Shown here: piece by piece, positions 18,801 through 28,743 of the stretch
Numbering within the stretch: position 1 is the first letter of the stretch
Layout: the number at the start of each line of letters is the position of its first letter
Origin: Pseudo-nitzschia pungens
Lineage: Eukaryota > Bacillariophyta > Bacillariophyceae > Bacillariales > Bacillariaceae
Direction of reading: 5' to 3'
DNA: 64,000 nt
NCBI GenBank assembly: GCA_037355855.1
Contig: CM074758.1
Location: 593,001 to 657,000 of the forward strand
Program-made: the position numbers and the translations under genes
The notes under the pieces: model-generated
Told to the model about the DNA's origin: nothing
Database searches by the model: none
Seen by the model: only the letters and a program-made list of their open reading frames with translations

Positions 18801-19813
18801 CTCTTGCTCTCGCTGTTATTTCCCCGTTGAGCGTGGTCGCTCCACACGGTTGCCTCGAGCTCGAAACAACTCCCCGGTCGCTGTCGATAGACTTCCTCGG
18901 GAGAAAATCTGCTGCCACTGTTGCTGCCATTGTTGCTGTTGCTGCCGCTGCCACCATCCTTTTCCAGTGCCAGCATCAGAAATCCGTTCCGGGGGTGCCG
19001 GGTGCAGTCCAGTACTCGGACATCGGTCCAGGAAGAACACCGTTTATCCTTTTTCGATCGCGCACACTTGCGCTTGGGGCCGTGGCCACTGCGGGTGGCA
19101 GCTGCACTCTCCGAAGCAAACTCCGCAGCGCTCTCCTGGGCAGCGGCTTTGTTGTTCTTCCGCAACGCCTCCGTCAGTTCGAAGCGGGATTCCTCCATGA
19201 CCAGAACGGCCCTAGAGGAAAAGAATTGGCGGGGATCCTCGGTGTGGGGAATGCAGGAGTTATTGTTGTTGTTGTTGTTGTTGTTGTTGTTCCCATTGCT
19301 TCGAAACGGGGGCAATCCCAGTCCCAGCCTAAGGCAAATTCTTTGCAGGACCGCCCGGGTATCGGCTGATGCTGATGCTTGTGATTGTAATTGTAATTGT
19401 GGTTGCTGCTTCTGGGAGAGATTGCCACTGCTGTTGCCGTTGCATCCTCTCGGATAGTACTGCAGGGGATCCAACAGCGCGGCAAAGAACCGCTCGCTCG
19501 ATCGGAGCTTGGTCTGGGAGAGGGGCCGAACGATGTCCCCGTGGAAGAAACCTTCGGACTTGCCATTGTTGTTGTAGTGGTAGTTGTTGTTGTTGGATCC
19601 TCGTCGTCGTTGGTTCTTGGATCGATGCTGCTGTCTGTGGAACTTCGGATTCTGGAACCCGAGGGGTTCCCGGGCTCGTTTCTGGGCCTCCCTCCGGGCT
19701 CGTTCGGCTCCACCAATAAATTTGGGTTTGGGTTTCTCCTCGTTGCCGTAGCCATTGCCATTGCCGTAGCCCTTGCCGTAACCTCCTTCCCGGAATCCGG
19801 AACGGCGGCTCAT
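15812..19813 (-). CDS. SF1 (UPF1/SEN1-like) RNA or DNA helicase
   Basis: From the ATG at 19813 (MSRRSGFREG) the protein has 1333 residues. The frame stays open up to another ATG at 20203, but that stretch reads like untranslated sequence. Residues 1-650 are low-complexity (GYGNGN, Q, N, S and acidic runs, poly-N near 19255-19290) with conserved islands. The helicase core follows: a Q-motif-like NPTQEKA, Walker A GPPGTGKTT near residue 663, TAPTNKAV, Walker B VDEAAAATEAEL near 1032, GDPMQLPA, QYRM, VDSSQGCEAD and motif VI RMNVALTRAKHKL near 1277. These are the hallmark motifs of UPF1-like SF1B helicases. A long Ser/Asp-rich insertion separates motif Ia from motif II. The exact subfamily (UPF1, SEN1, IGHMBP2 or MOV10) cannot be settled here. 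Confidence 0.9.
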   Translation of the reverse strand: MSRRSGFREGGYGKGYGNGNGYGNEEKPKPKFIGGAERARREAQKRAREPLGFQNPKFHRQQHRSKNQRRRGSNNNNYHYNNNGKSEGFFHGDIVRPLSQTKLRSSERFFAALLDPLQYYPRGCNGNSSGNLSQKQQPQLQLQSQASASADTRAVLQRICLRLGLGLPPFRSNGNNNNNNNNNNNSCIPHTEDPRQFFSSRAVLVMEESRFELTEALRKNNKAAAQESAAEFASESAAATRSGHGPKRKCARSKKDKRCSSWTDVRVLDCTRHPRNGFLMLALEKDGGSGSNSNNGSNSGSRFSPEEVYRQRPGSCFELEATVWSDHAQRGNNSESKSDRESNIDSDSEIKNNDDDNKDNKGKTNNEEANGKISNIGDSSSVYTDQQQKKRQEQQRERIVVRTIASVGPGRRGSTKLVLVVYDDASVATLENLWMMQQQQCGESGSSSVGIRVDIRVDIRIRIRFAATLISQCRQFEACDFGNSGHSQKGKQKKLLREIMGQKQATHIRFEYSDDDDNDDNEEGNDGTKNVSADDEEEEGTEEIVGYVIDDDDDDDDDYENNAQDYNNYKEQEYDNENDDPGSEWGDDCEVGNPTESDPSRRRQQQQQRSNSKPHLSLSSFRGLTSLNPTQEKAARAFCESFSDDESGSRNNNNKRNLLQLVQGPPGTGKTTFVVSVLARLLCSSSSSSCSRNGKRRHRRILVTAPTNKAVGVLAKRFLESCPGLLDDHGIPVVLIGVEDKLLEAAEDSGPKSDSDSKSKQNSNSIATASASRGSTTPRNQPESSSSSGSFADNSRLRSIFCYTWIASIVEEYDRLLTLLQSLHESLSLPVIAASTKSVSPASDRQLAAWLPRVFPVSSDSFMVHSDSDSDTDVDIDVDVDVDVDDESNKAACSKERDRFPSQNAASDLRAKARSLHVRLVTNLPRLSESSGAANLSRRLIRCLAEGSAESLSKARSDLRELLAVLRDETPETSGLDDDDENGQGSGQASASLESEAVPELLATARIVFCTLSTAGTSLMKQTRRVDDWIVDEAAAATEAELLIPLHLDPKRLLAVGDPMQLPASVASPLASEWGLGRSLHERLTVDLGRSQTMLDVQYRMKPEISEFPSHRFYDGRLTNGDNVSCANYGSSNPAVHSFGEKKGSGTGSRQLLHSTPPWCFFQVDGTERQSHSGSYYNIEEASAVVAFLKLIRSRSSSDAGNSRGPRRHCSAWCSPERIRIITFYTAQVATLNQMLRREGMPDVLVATVDSSQGCEADTVILSFVRTYRAGFLADDRRMNVALTRAKHKLIGLGNAKHCASWAASGCGSVTLASLVESSRKRGCLSWALATHE

Positions 19814-20578
19814 GTTCTTACTTGGGATACAGAGTAGTTTTGGGACCAAAAATGTGTTGAGTGTTTCTTCGGAACAATGCTTTTTGTCTTCCGAGGTCGG
19901 TCCCGTTCGGGGGGCAAAACGATGGGGATTGTCGTATTCTATTTGCTTTGATCGTCTGGGGTTGTTCTGGTTCTGGTTCTGGTTCTGCTCCAGGATGGAT
20001 AAATGCCGATCGCTACGCCGTGGAACAACAAGGATGGAAGGAATCGAAACCCTACAAAAATCATATCGTAGAATGAATGCGCTCGATTTGATCACTGATG
20101 ATTGATGGAGAATTGACGCATCATGATTTTGAACTTGAACGCGAAAAACTTTCCTACCGTTTTCAAAAACTCGATCCAAAAGAATGGAGATGAGTCGAGT
20201 CATGATGAAGGAGGTTGTGAATGTGAACTGGGTCTAATAGTTCCGTCCGTCGTGCGTATGTCTTGCATACCTTTCCTGGGTTCTACCGTACCGGTATTGC
20301 GCCCGGAGCCTTTTCTTACACGGGGCCACAAAATAAGGTCAAAAATTCGAAATAAACTCCATTATTTCAACAACCACAGCAACAAGGACCTGTCAGCCCC
20401 CCCCTATCTCAACAACCAGCACCAGCTTAATTCTCATAGTACAGCGCCTCCATCTTTACTATAACAGCAACAAGATCTCCGAGTTTCGAATCGATTGGAG
20501 CGCTTGGAACCGCGGATCGAACTGGCAAAGCAGCAGCAAAATCCTGTCTTTTTTTTCGATCGAAAAACTACCCGGTCC
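19814..20578. other. Intergenic, 5' side of the helicase gene
   Basis: This probably holds the promoter and 5' untranslated region of the helicase gene. It includes a CAGAAC-type repeat on the minus strand (about 19968-19990). No other gene was recognised. Confidence 0.45.
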
Positions 20579-20945
20579 AAACTACGGCGAAAATTCATAT
20601 CTCGGTCCCCTCTTCGTCGATTGGGACGGAAACGCTTCGTAAAGCTCAATTATGTAAAGAAGGACAACCCCTCCAATTTCCGGATCGATTGGTGGAGTCG
20701 GTTTCGAGAATCCAACTGTACACTGAGTACACTCCCCTTGAAACTACGGGAGCAAAATCCGGTCAAACTACGGCGAAAATTGATAACTCCTCCCCCGCTT
20801 GACGAATTCCGACCGGACCACTTCGGAGACATCTATTACATCAAGATAGACAAGGCCTCCAATTTGCGGATCGATTGGTGGAGTCGTTTTCGAGAAACGG
20901 ACTGTACAGTGACTACAGCGCCCTTGAAACTACGGGAGCAAAAAC
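20579..20945 (+). repeat. 186-bp direct tandem repeat, two copies, open in one frame
   Basis: Copy 1 starts at 20579 and copy 2 at 20765, both with AAACTACGGCGAAAATT. A weaker partial copy lies upstream (about 20480-20550). The period is 62 codons, and one forward frame stays open through both copies, giving repeated peptides such as RIDWWSRFRE and PLKLREQ. There is no recognised domain. It could be a coding relic or a non-coding minisatellite whose length happens to be a multiple of three. Confidence 0.75.
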
Positions 20946-21139
20946 TATCGGCTGACGCACCTGTACAAAATATACTGGTTGTACTGATGTCTCGCCCACT
21001 TTGGTTACTAAACCCTTACTAATAATAATAATTGATCATGAAATATATTTCTTGTCTTCTTCCTGGCGCTTGCGCGTCTTGTACCACTGGATCATGTTGG
21101 AAGTGATCTCCTCAGTGGATTTCCCTTCCCGGTCAAGGT

Positions 21140-22291
21140 CTACGCGAACCCGAAGGCGTACAACGATTTTGGTTGAAGGATTTTCCCGAGAGGGCTGTAC
21201 ATCGTGGTCGCATTTTGCAGGAACTTGTCGTATCCTTTCACGGGGTAATGACACAAGGTTTTGTCAGAGAAGGAGCAGGGGAAATACAGGTAGGCTTGGG
21301 GGACGACAACACCGAAGACAAAGTGGCCCATGACGTTTTGCCTTCTATAGATCCTGCTTGGACTATGCAGGCACAGAAGAAAGGGACGGCCGCCGCCCTC
21401 CATAAGCTCGATGACGGCATTGTTGCTGGCAAGGTGGTTAAGGCCGAGGGTAGCGAGGGCCTGAGTCAATTCTCGTGGTGGCTCTGGGGAGGTTTTCTTG
21501 GGAACCGGTAGAGTGTTCGGCAGGGTATCCAAGAGGCGGGTGAGGGTGTCCTTGATGGTTGCCGGGACCGGTGCAGCATGGTCAATGGTGTAGAGCACGT
21601 TGTAGGCGGGGTCGAGGTTGGTGATGACGGACAGGGACTCAAGCTCGTAGGGGTGTTTATCAAGCCTCTGCGCGAATAAATGGGAGGCGATGGTAGCGTT
21701 GTTCTCGTCGCGATCGGGGAACAGCCCGCTCCAGATGCTTTGCCAATGCATGCTGCTGTTAGGTCCCCATTTTTGTAGATGTTCCGGAGATCTCACCGGC
21801 CGCGACAACTCCAGAGCACGGCGGACGTTGGGGGCGGGCGCCGCAGGTGCTGGGACAACCTGTAGGGGTTGCGGATCCTCCGGAACAGGTAAAGCTGGGT
21901 CGACCACGGGTGCAGGGACCAAGTGTCCTTCGATTGGTTCCAATCCGTCAGTGCCTTCGTTGCTTGGATTTTCGTTGCCATCGTTCTCTACTTCGAGTTG
22001 TAACTCTGCCAGTTGCTTCTTCAGGAGCGCTATTTCTATCTTGGCCTCCTCTGCTTCTTCGCGACGTTCGGAATCTTTTTGTACATGGCCCTTCAAAAGC
22101 GTTCCGACCAAGAATAAATAGAAGGAGAAGAAGAAGGAGAAGAAGACATCAACCCATTGATAATTTACAAGAGGTGGAACCGGTTCCTCCGGAACAGGTG
22201 CAGGTGTCGCCGCATCGGATTGGGTGCTGGGAACGGTGCTGGGAACGGTGCTGGGAACCTCCACGGTCTCGGTGTTGTAGATTTCTGGCAT
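21140..22291 (-). CDS. Unknown protein with one membrane segment and a coiled coil
   Basis: The 383-residue frame starts at an ATG at 22291. Residues about 10-22 are VPST repeats encoded by a 15-bp tandem unit. A membrane segment follows near 48-66 (SFFFSFYLFLVGTLL). Residues about 70-105 are a charged heptad-like stretch (REEAEEAKIEIALLKKQLAELQ). Next comes a Pro/Glu-rich linker, then a compositionally normal C-terminal domain of about 200 residues ending in FGFA. I do not recognise the family. Likely topology is a single-pass anchored protein with a soluble C-terminal domain. No intron is needed. Confidence 0.65.
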   Translation of the reverse strand: MPEIYNTETVEVPSTVPSTVPSTQSDAATPAPVPEEPVPPLVNYQWVDVFFSFFFSFYLFLVGTLLKGHVQKDSERREEAEEAKIEIALLKKQLAELQLEVENDGNENPSNEGTDGLEPIEGHLVPAPVVDPALPVPEDPQPLQVVPAPAAPAPNVRRALELSRPVRSPEHLQKWGPNSSMHWQSIWSGLFPDRDENNATIASHLFAQRLDKHPYELESLSVITNLDPAYNVLYTIDHAAPVPATIKDTLTRLLDTLPNTLPVPKKTSPEPPRELTQALATLGLNHLASNNAVIELMEGGGRPFLLCLHSPSRIYRRQNVMGHFVFGVVVPQAYLYFPCSFSDKTLCHYPVKGYDKFLQNATTMYSPLGKILQPKSLYAFGFA

Positions 22292-24070
22292 CTAGGAGGA
22301 TGCATTGGCAAACAAACAATAGTGGTGAGTCAGATCAGCTTGGTAGATAATCATCGTACGAAGTCGAATCAGCTTCTTACCGTATTGGTTACTCGCAACC
22401 TTGGCATGGGCGGTGATGGGATGTAAAGTCCCGGAGAGTTCATAACTCTGAACGTCGGATCCCTTTCGGTAGAAGAAGGAACATCCGTTCCGGCCGTTCC
22501 AGGCGTTCCTGGCGTTCCTTGACGGGGAGCTTCTTGCATGGTGGAGAAAATTTCGGTGCAGTTGCAGGGGATTGTTCGAAGAAGGTAAGTACTTTCTCAA
22601 TCGATAGGAAAGAAATTGTGTTGATTTCGTTGCTATTTCCGAATGACGAGGATTGCCGTGTTATGTCTGTATATCGATGTTGCTTCTCAGCTCCGTTCTC
22701 TCTCTCAACCAATGACCCAAGATCAACCTCCCCCATCCAAGACAGTGGCAATAATTGCAAGTGTGATACCATCTTGCTCTCGATTGCTGTTGTTTGGAGA
22801 GAGCCCACATTATGGAAGGCCGAAGCCAGGAAAAAGAACTTTTGCGAACACCAAAAATGCGATCGGTTGCAGTAATTACCGTACGGTAAGATTACTCATA
22901 CCGTATTACGGTACCGTACGGTAAACCTTACTCGTAATCTTTTTAATCTTACACTACGAAATGCAGGAATTACCACCGGTTTGTAGATATTTTGTGACTG
23001 ACTGAATGGCTCGTGAAAATGAAGCAATAGTTGGCATATTATATTTTGGTCGGAGTTGTGATGCTTGTTTTTATCCCTTAATCGGATTGAAATTATACGG
23101 GAATCGCCGTAAAAAAAAAACTCATTTTTTCACGCACCCGGTGACCAAATCGTCAACCGAGTTCTGTCTTCTACCCGGTAAGCGTATGGTCCTTATGAAA
23201 GGAGACAAGGATGACTTCTTTGTTAGACCCTCGATGCGTCGTAAAGTAAGATTAACCTTACCGGTAGACCAATAATTGGATGGATGACGATTCATTCGTA
23301 CCGGTAAACCTTACGAACCGTGTCATGAATTTGGAATGATCTTCTTCATTGATTCTCACCCCCCTCGTGTTTTTTGTAATCTGAAAAAAAGAAAAGATCC
23401 ATTCTGTTCCAACATTCCTGGGTGTGATGGTGGTTACGGTAGATGCCCAAGATTACGAACTGTAGAGGGAATGAATGAACGAATGAATGAACTCAACTAT
23501 GAACTCATGTAAACAACAACAACAACAACCGTCGAAACAACCACCATACGGTCCTCCATCCTTGCTGGTTGTTACACGGAGGATCTAGCTACTAGCTCGT
23601 GGCGTCCGAGCAAGGTGATCATCCCATGAATCGTATTCATATTAGTGCATTTATTATTCATAATATTTATAATGTTATTATTATTTAGTTGTGTTGTTAT
23701 TATTAGCTTTCTATAGCACCTTCGTCGAAATTCAAGTCTGTCGATTACTTCTCGTTTCGATCGAAGGAATGAAGTGAAGTGAAGTAAAGTAAAGTAAAAA
23801 ATGCAGTGAAATATTTGCAATACAGTCGTTTGCGGCAACGTTTCGACTAGTGAACGGCCCTTGTCCTCGTCAACGATTGGGTTTCCGCATCGCTCGAAAC
23901 GTGATGGGCACGTTGGTTGGTCGGTCGTTCGTTCGTCGAATCAATCAACTGCTGATTGTGAAAGTGTGACAACATGGAATGGCCAGAGCATAAAATAATA
24001 ATACAAAACAGAACAGAACGAAAGAAACAAGCAACTCCAGGGGTGGCTGCTATTCGCTTTGCTGGTTGGA
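22292..24070. other. Intergenic, motif-rich
   Basis: No gene was recognised. A cluster of GTAAGATTAC/ACGGTAAACCTTAC-type motifs lies at 22877-22963, with more at 23241-23310. Short tetranucleotide (GAAT/GAAC) and AAC repeats are near 23470-23530. Confidence 0.5.
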
Positions 24071-24196
24071 TTAAATCTGGATTCCACCGTCCATCGAAAA
24101 CGAATCGTCGTCTTCCGCGATCCGGTGCTCGTGCATATCGATGCGATGGTCCACGGACGGCAACGTGCTAGTGTTCTCCAAGCCGGCGGCGGGACT

Positions 24197-24238
<42 letters not shown>

Positions 24239-26948
24239 GGTGGCAATTGTGTTGTTGTTTTTGTTTTGATTGTGCCCAAGCGTAGTGCCGTGCCCGTGCT
24301 TGTCCATGAGAAAGGTTGCCCGGGCTTTTGCAGCTTCCTGGCCATCGTCGGAAAGAATGGTGTCGGCATCGTAGTAGCAGTCGTAGTCCTCGTCACCCTC
24401 GCCGACAAGAGACAGCAGATTCGCTTGGCTGCCCAGCATTCGCAATTTGTTGGCGCGTACTTCCTTCTCCTGGTTCTTCTCCCACAGAGACAAAAAGGCC
24501 GAATAGGAAATCATTTGGCTGCTGCTTCCGTCACCGCCATTGTCCGGATCGATAGCATCTCCGATAATGTCGATAATCTCCTGGCGCGAAAAGTCCTTGC
24601 CCAAGATTTCGGCTAGATTGTCCACCGAAATGTAACCAGAGTCATCAATATCGAAACGATCAAAGGCTTCCGCCAATCGCTCCTCGCTGATGGCGCCCTG
24701 GGCTTCGATTGTAGCAGCGAGGAATTCCGTGTATCGAATGAGTCCCGAACCGTCCAAGTCCTATTGCCAACGACAAGAATACCAACGGCATGAGCAACAC
24801 GCAGAGCAGAACAAACAATAAATCGTTAGCGACTACCCGTAAAATGCAAGTCTGACTCGAGTCCCTTGCTGCGTTCTGGAGGTATGCTTTTGGCGTCGCG
24901 GCAGGATCGTCACCATGCAAATACAGTAACACGTAAACTTTGCTTACCACTGCGTCAAAAATGGCACGGGTGTCTTCCGGTGGCAAACCCGATTCTTGCC
25001 ATGCGTTGTTGAATTCTTCGTACGAGATGCAGCCGCCCTTGTTTTTGGCCGCGTATTTCTGAAAGACCTTTCGCAAAATCCCGATTTCCTCGCACGTAGA
25101 CCGGTGGGCTACGACCATGAGAGCCATTTTCTTGAGCTTGGTGTATCCCACGTACTGCATCATGGAATTCCTTGCCTGGAGGATCTCGCACTCCCGCGGG
25201 CCGCGAACGGAGGCAGCAAAGCGCTTGTTCAGCCACACGCAGCTCGAGGCGCGCTCGGCGTCCAGTCGCTCGTCGGGATCGAGGACCAAGAGATCCCGCA
25301 CGAAATCCTTTGCCGGCGTGCTGACCCTCCTCCAGCGGCGTCCCCGGAAGTCGTATTTTCCCGCCAGGATTTGTTCCACGATGTGTTGTCGTTTTCTTCC
25401 ATAAAAGGGCATTTGGGACGACAGCAGCATGTAGGCAATGACACCAACCGACCACACGTCGGCTTGTTTCGTGTAACTACCTTTCAACACCTCCGGTGCC
25501 ATGGTATAGATTGTCCCGACACCTTCCGTGAGAGTCTGTGTCTTTCCGGTTCCGTAAATTTTCGACAAACCAAAGTCGATCAATTTGATTTCGGATTTGG
25601 GCGAGTCGTTTACAAACAGAATGTTTTCGTACTTCAGGTCTCGGTGCGCCACATTATTGTCATGGAGATAGCCGACCGCGCTCAAAATCGAAGAAATATG
25701 TCGCGCTGCTTCTTCTTCCGTGTAGGGATCCCGTGAATACAAATCCCCACCGCTACAGTGTTCCATGACAATGAAAATTTGGCGCCTGTAGTGATAGGTT
25801 TCGAGCGGCCTCACAATGTGGGGATGATCGAGTTTCTTGAGGATCGCGATTTCGTTCTTCAATTCCTGTACAAAGGTTTCGTCCGTGACGCGGCTCAGGT
25901 GGATGGATTTCATAGCGTATTCAATGTCCAGAGCCGAACGAGTCGAGGTTGCGGCGGTGGAATCATCCGCCGCAAATAGACTGCCGGAGCTTCGTTGCTT
26001 CGATTTGTTTTCTCCGCGCTTGCTGCTCATCAGGGACGACGAATCGCACGAGGAGAGATCCGACGAGCCCTCCGACGAGCCCAACCAGGTTTCGACCGAG
26101 AGCAAGGCGTTTTTCGATCCTCCTCTCCGCTTTCCCTTGCCTCCCTTGTTGCGGGGGCTTTCTTCCTCGACGCGCAATTCGTCTTCGATGCACAATCGAA
26201 AGAGGCCCCCGATGCCAAAGGGCAGCTGGAAGCATTTTTGTTTCCGTTTGTGTGTCTGCACGGCCTCTCGAACATTCTTCCGAGCCGATCCGCCGACCGT
26301 TTGGCTCCGTTTCTTCACCAGAACCACCGATCCCATCGAGCCGTTACCGATCGTCTGTTGAATCCTGTAGTAGAACAGGGGATCGCGCTCTTTTTGTTCG
26401 TTCATGAGTTTCGTTCGGAACTCCGGTGACAACAAAATCAGTTCGCTCCTGGAACGTTTCAAGTTGCTCACGGAAAGACTCCTCCTGGGGGGCATTCCTT
26501 TGGTTGCAACCGGTTTCTCGACAGAAAGAGCAGCACCGCTATCTTTCTCGCGCCCCGCGTCGTCCTTTGTGCTGAATTCGCATTGCTCTTTTTCCTCCAT
26601 TTTGAAAAGGTTCGGTGTCGATTGAGATGCTTTCCTCCGATGGGCCATGTTCCTCCTGTTCTGTTCGACTTGTGATTGTGACTGGTTGTGGTTCTGGTTG
26701 TGTTCTTCCGATCGATGTCGATCATTGGTGGTCTGCTCCGGCACCGTTGGAGGAGGAGACGATCGGAGTTGCTTCCGGCGTCTCCCGGAACTCGTCAACG
26801 CCAACATGGTTTCCGCCGTCGATTTGTTTGGTGATACTACTGCTGCTCCTGCTGCGGTCTCTGCGGTCTTCGTTTCTCTGGAGGACAAGACTTCCCCTCC
26901 AAACGAGACACGAGTGTTCCTCGACGAACCCCTCGATGAACCCGACAT
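24071..26948 (-). CDS. Calcium-dependent protein kinase (CDPK-like) with EF-hands
   Basis: Two exons, 26948-24948 and 24760-24071, are joined across a 187-bp intron (donor GTAAGC, acceptor ATAG). They give 896 residues and restore the EF-hand loop DAVDLDGSGLIRYTEF. A 190-residue basic/Ser-rich N-terminus is followed by a kinase domain: GNGSMGSV, a 130-residue insertion before the ATP Lys (YAMKSI), HRDLKYEN and DFGLSK. Then come a junction helix and EF-hands: a degenerate first loop, a good second (DLDGSG), a good third (DIDDSG) and a fourth with an insertion. The C-terminus carries poly-Q. Unlike its two paralogues it has no intron in the HRD region. It is transcribed divergently from the CDPK gene at 28744. 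Position 2 is Ser, so N-myristoylation is not expected. Confidence 0.92.
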
Positions 26949-28743
26949 CTTCCACGAGCGTAACGATTGAGATTACTCCCGAGTGTCGCTCGATCAAAAG
27001 AAGGAAGACTTTCGAATTCCTCGCTCAACTCCAAGAGCACTCCGAATTGGACGGTCGAGAGTTGAAATGACGAGTGATTGCATTCACTGTTCTGTTGTGT
27101 GCAATAATAATAGAAAATACTGTATTGCGATGAACGTGCGTCTGCTTCCGGTTCGAAGAGAGGTGCGTAAACCTTACCGGTGCGATGAGTTTGGTGGACC
27201 CAACAAGTAAGTTTACCTGACGTACAGTATTATACCGTTAGTATTTTGCAGTTGTTGTTGGCTCGTTCCTCTTGCACTTGGGATGTGTCGTACGGTACAG
27301 GGTCTGTGACGAGAATTTTTGCACGGTAACCCATAGATTCTCGAAAACGTTGCGGTAGTAAGGTTCCTGACCGTTGCGCTTTGTCGCATGATTCATTCGC
27401 CCAGCTTTTCGTCTGATTCTTTTTGTTCCTCGTTCTTTTTTTGGGTCTTATCATCTTTGACGCTCCGTCACTTCAAGCCAAATTGGAACACACATGGTTT
27501 GTACTACATTGTACGAGCGCTTACGACGACCGACAGGGATCGAGTTTGTTGAGAGTGAGTGAGTCGTCGCTCGTAATCGTCATCTCCGTTCGTAAGGTTA
27601 ACTTACCTGGTGCTGGTAATCTTACCAGCAGTAAATCATACCAAACAAACGACCAGTCAACATTTGCACACGTATGTACGATACGTAATAGGGTACGTAA
27701 CGGTAGTTAGCGTTTTGATTGCTGACAGCTGGTTCGAGTTCATACCATTACGGATGATGGGCGGACGGATCTGCCACGTCGTTGTCTGTTTTGTGTCACT
27801 CTGTTGGTTTCAGTACGGTACCTATGACCCTGACCTTAATTACTGGTAAGGTTACCGGTAATCACTCGTACAGTAGTAGAGAATCCGTAGAAATAACCCC
27901 TTTGTGGGCGAAGAAAAGGAATGTCTTCTAGAGAGAATACGAGTATCGGTAATTACAGAGTACGGTACGTAGTAACTTACGGTACTAGTACACGTGGGTT
28001 ACTGTATACAGGTATGTATTCTGGCAATTTACCGGTAGACAGTTTCTTTTATTTGGAACGCTCGATATGCTTTACAAGCACATGATACAACACACAACAC
28101 ACAACACACAACACACATGTGCCGTCAAGTATTCGTAAGATTAGCCGTCGCCCGTCGCCAACTATACCAAATACATACGGTTAGTGGAACATCATCCCGT
28201 AAAATTAAGGTACTGCACTAAGGGTCAGTCAATTGAAGTAAAGCTTACTTGGTACGTAGTATTTCATTCAGCTCAGCTCTCTACCGGTAAGACTTACCCA
28301 TAGGGGGGGCATCCATTCCTAACTAAGATTATCATTGAAAAAAATGGTTCGCCAATTACTGTACAAACCGGATACTTACAAGACTGCAGTGCGAAAAATT
28401 TCGGAAGACGAGTAAGATTTTTAACACTTCCCGTTCTTTGCTTTAGGCTTCAGGAACTTCATCGGCACCTGTCACCGGGATGGTAATCTTATTGGTAAAC
28501 CTTGCGCAACATTAGAAACATTGTGGGAGGCGAAGTAGCGGCTAAGTTACGGTACAATACAATAAGAAGTCCAAACATCCGAATCTACCTGTGCGGAGCA
28601 CTTCGGAGCGAGGAAAAGACAGACCGCAACGACACAACAACAACCTTCCTATTAACGCAATAGGATAAGACAAGACACTCACAATACCCTTTTTCGACAG
28701 CTGCTTCCTTGGGCGTTCAAGTCCCTGTCCTTCCTTCTCCAAC
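26949..28743. other. Divergent intergenic region between two CDPK genes
   Basis: This 1.8-kb region should hold both promoters. It contains about ten copies of the GTAAGRTTA/TAACCTTAC motif, for example near 27163, 27207, 27590-27625, 27845-27860, 28130, 28285 and 28485. An ACAACAC-type repeat lies at about 28087-28117. No RNA gene or exon was recognised. Confidence 0.5.

Noticed and set aside
17969..19369. Forward open frame of 466 codons
   Set aside because: It lies antisense to the helicase gene, with Val/Leu/Ile runs created by reverse-read Asp/Asn/Gln repeats.
19814..20203. N-terminal extension of the helicase from the ATG at 20203
   Set aside because: The stretch has repeat-coded QNQN and no conserved character; the ATG at 19813 is the better start, though not proven.
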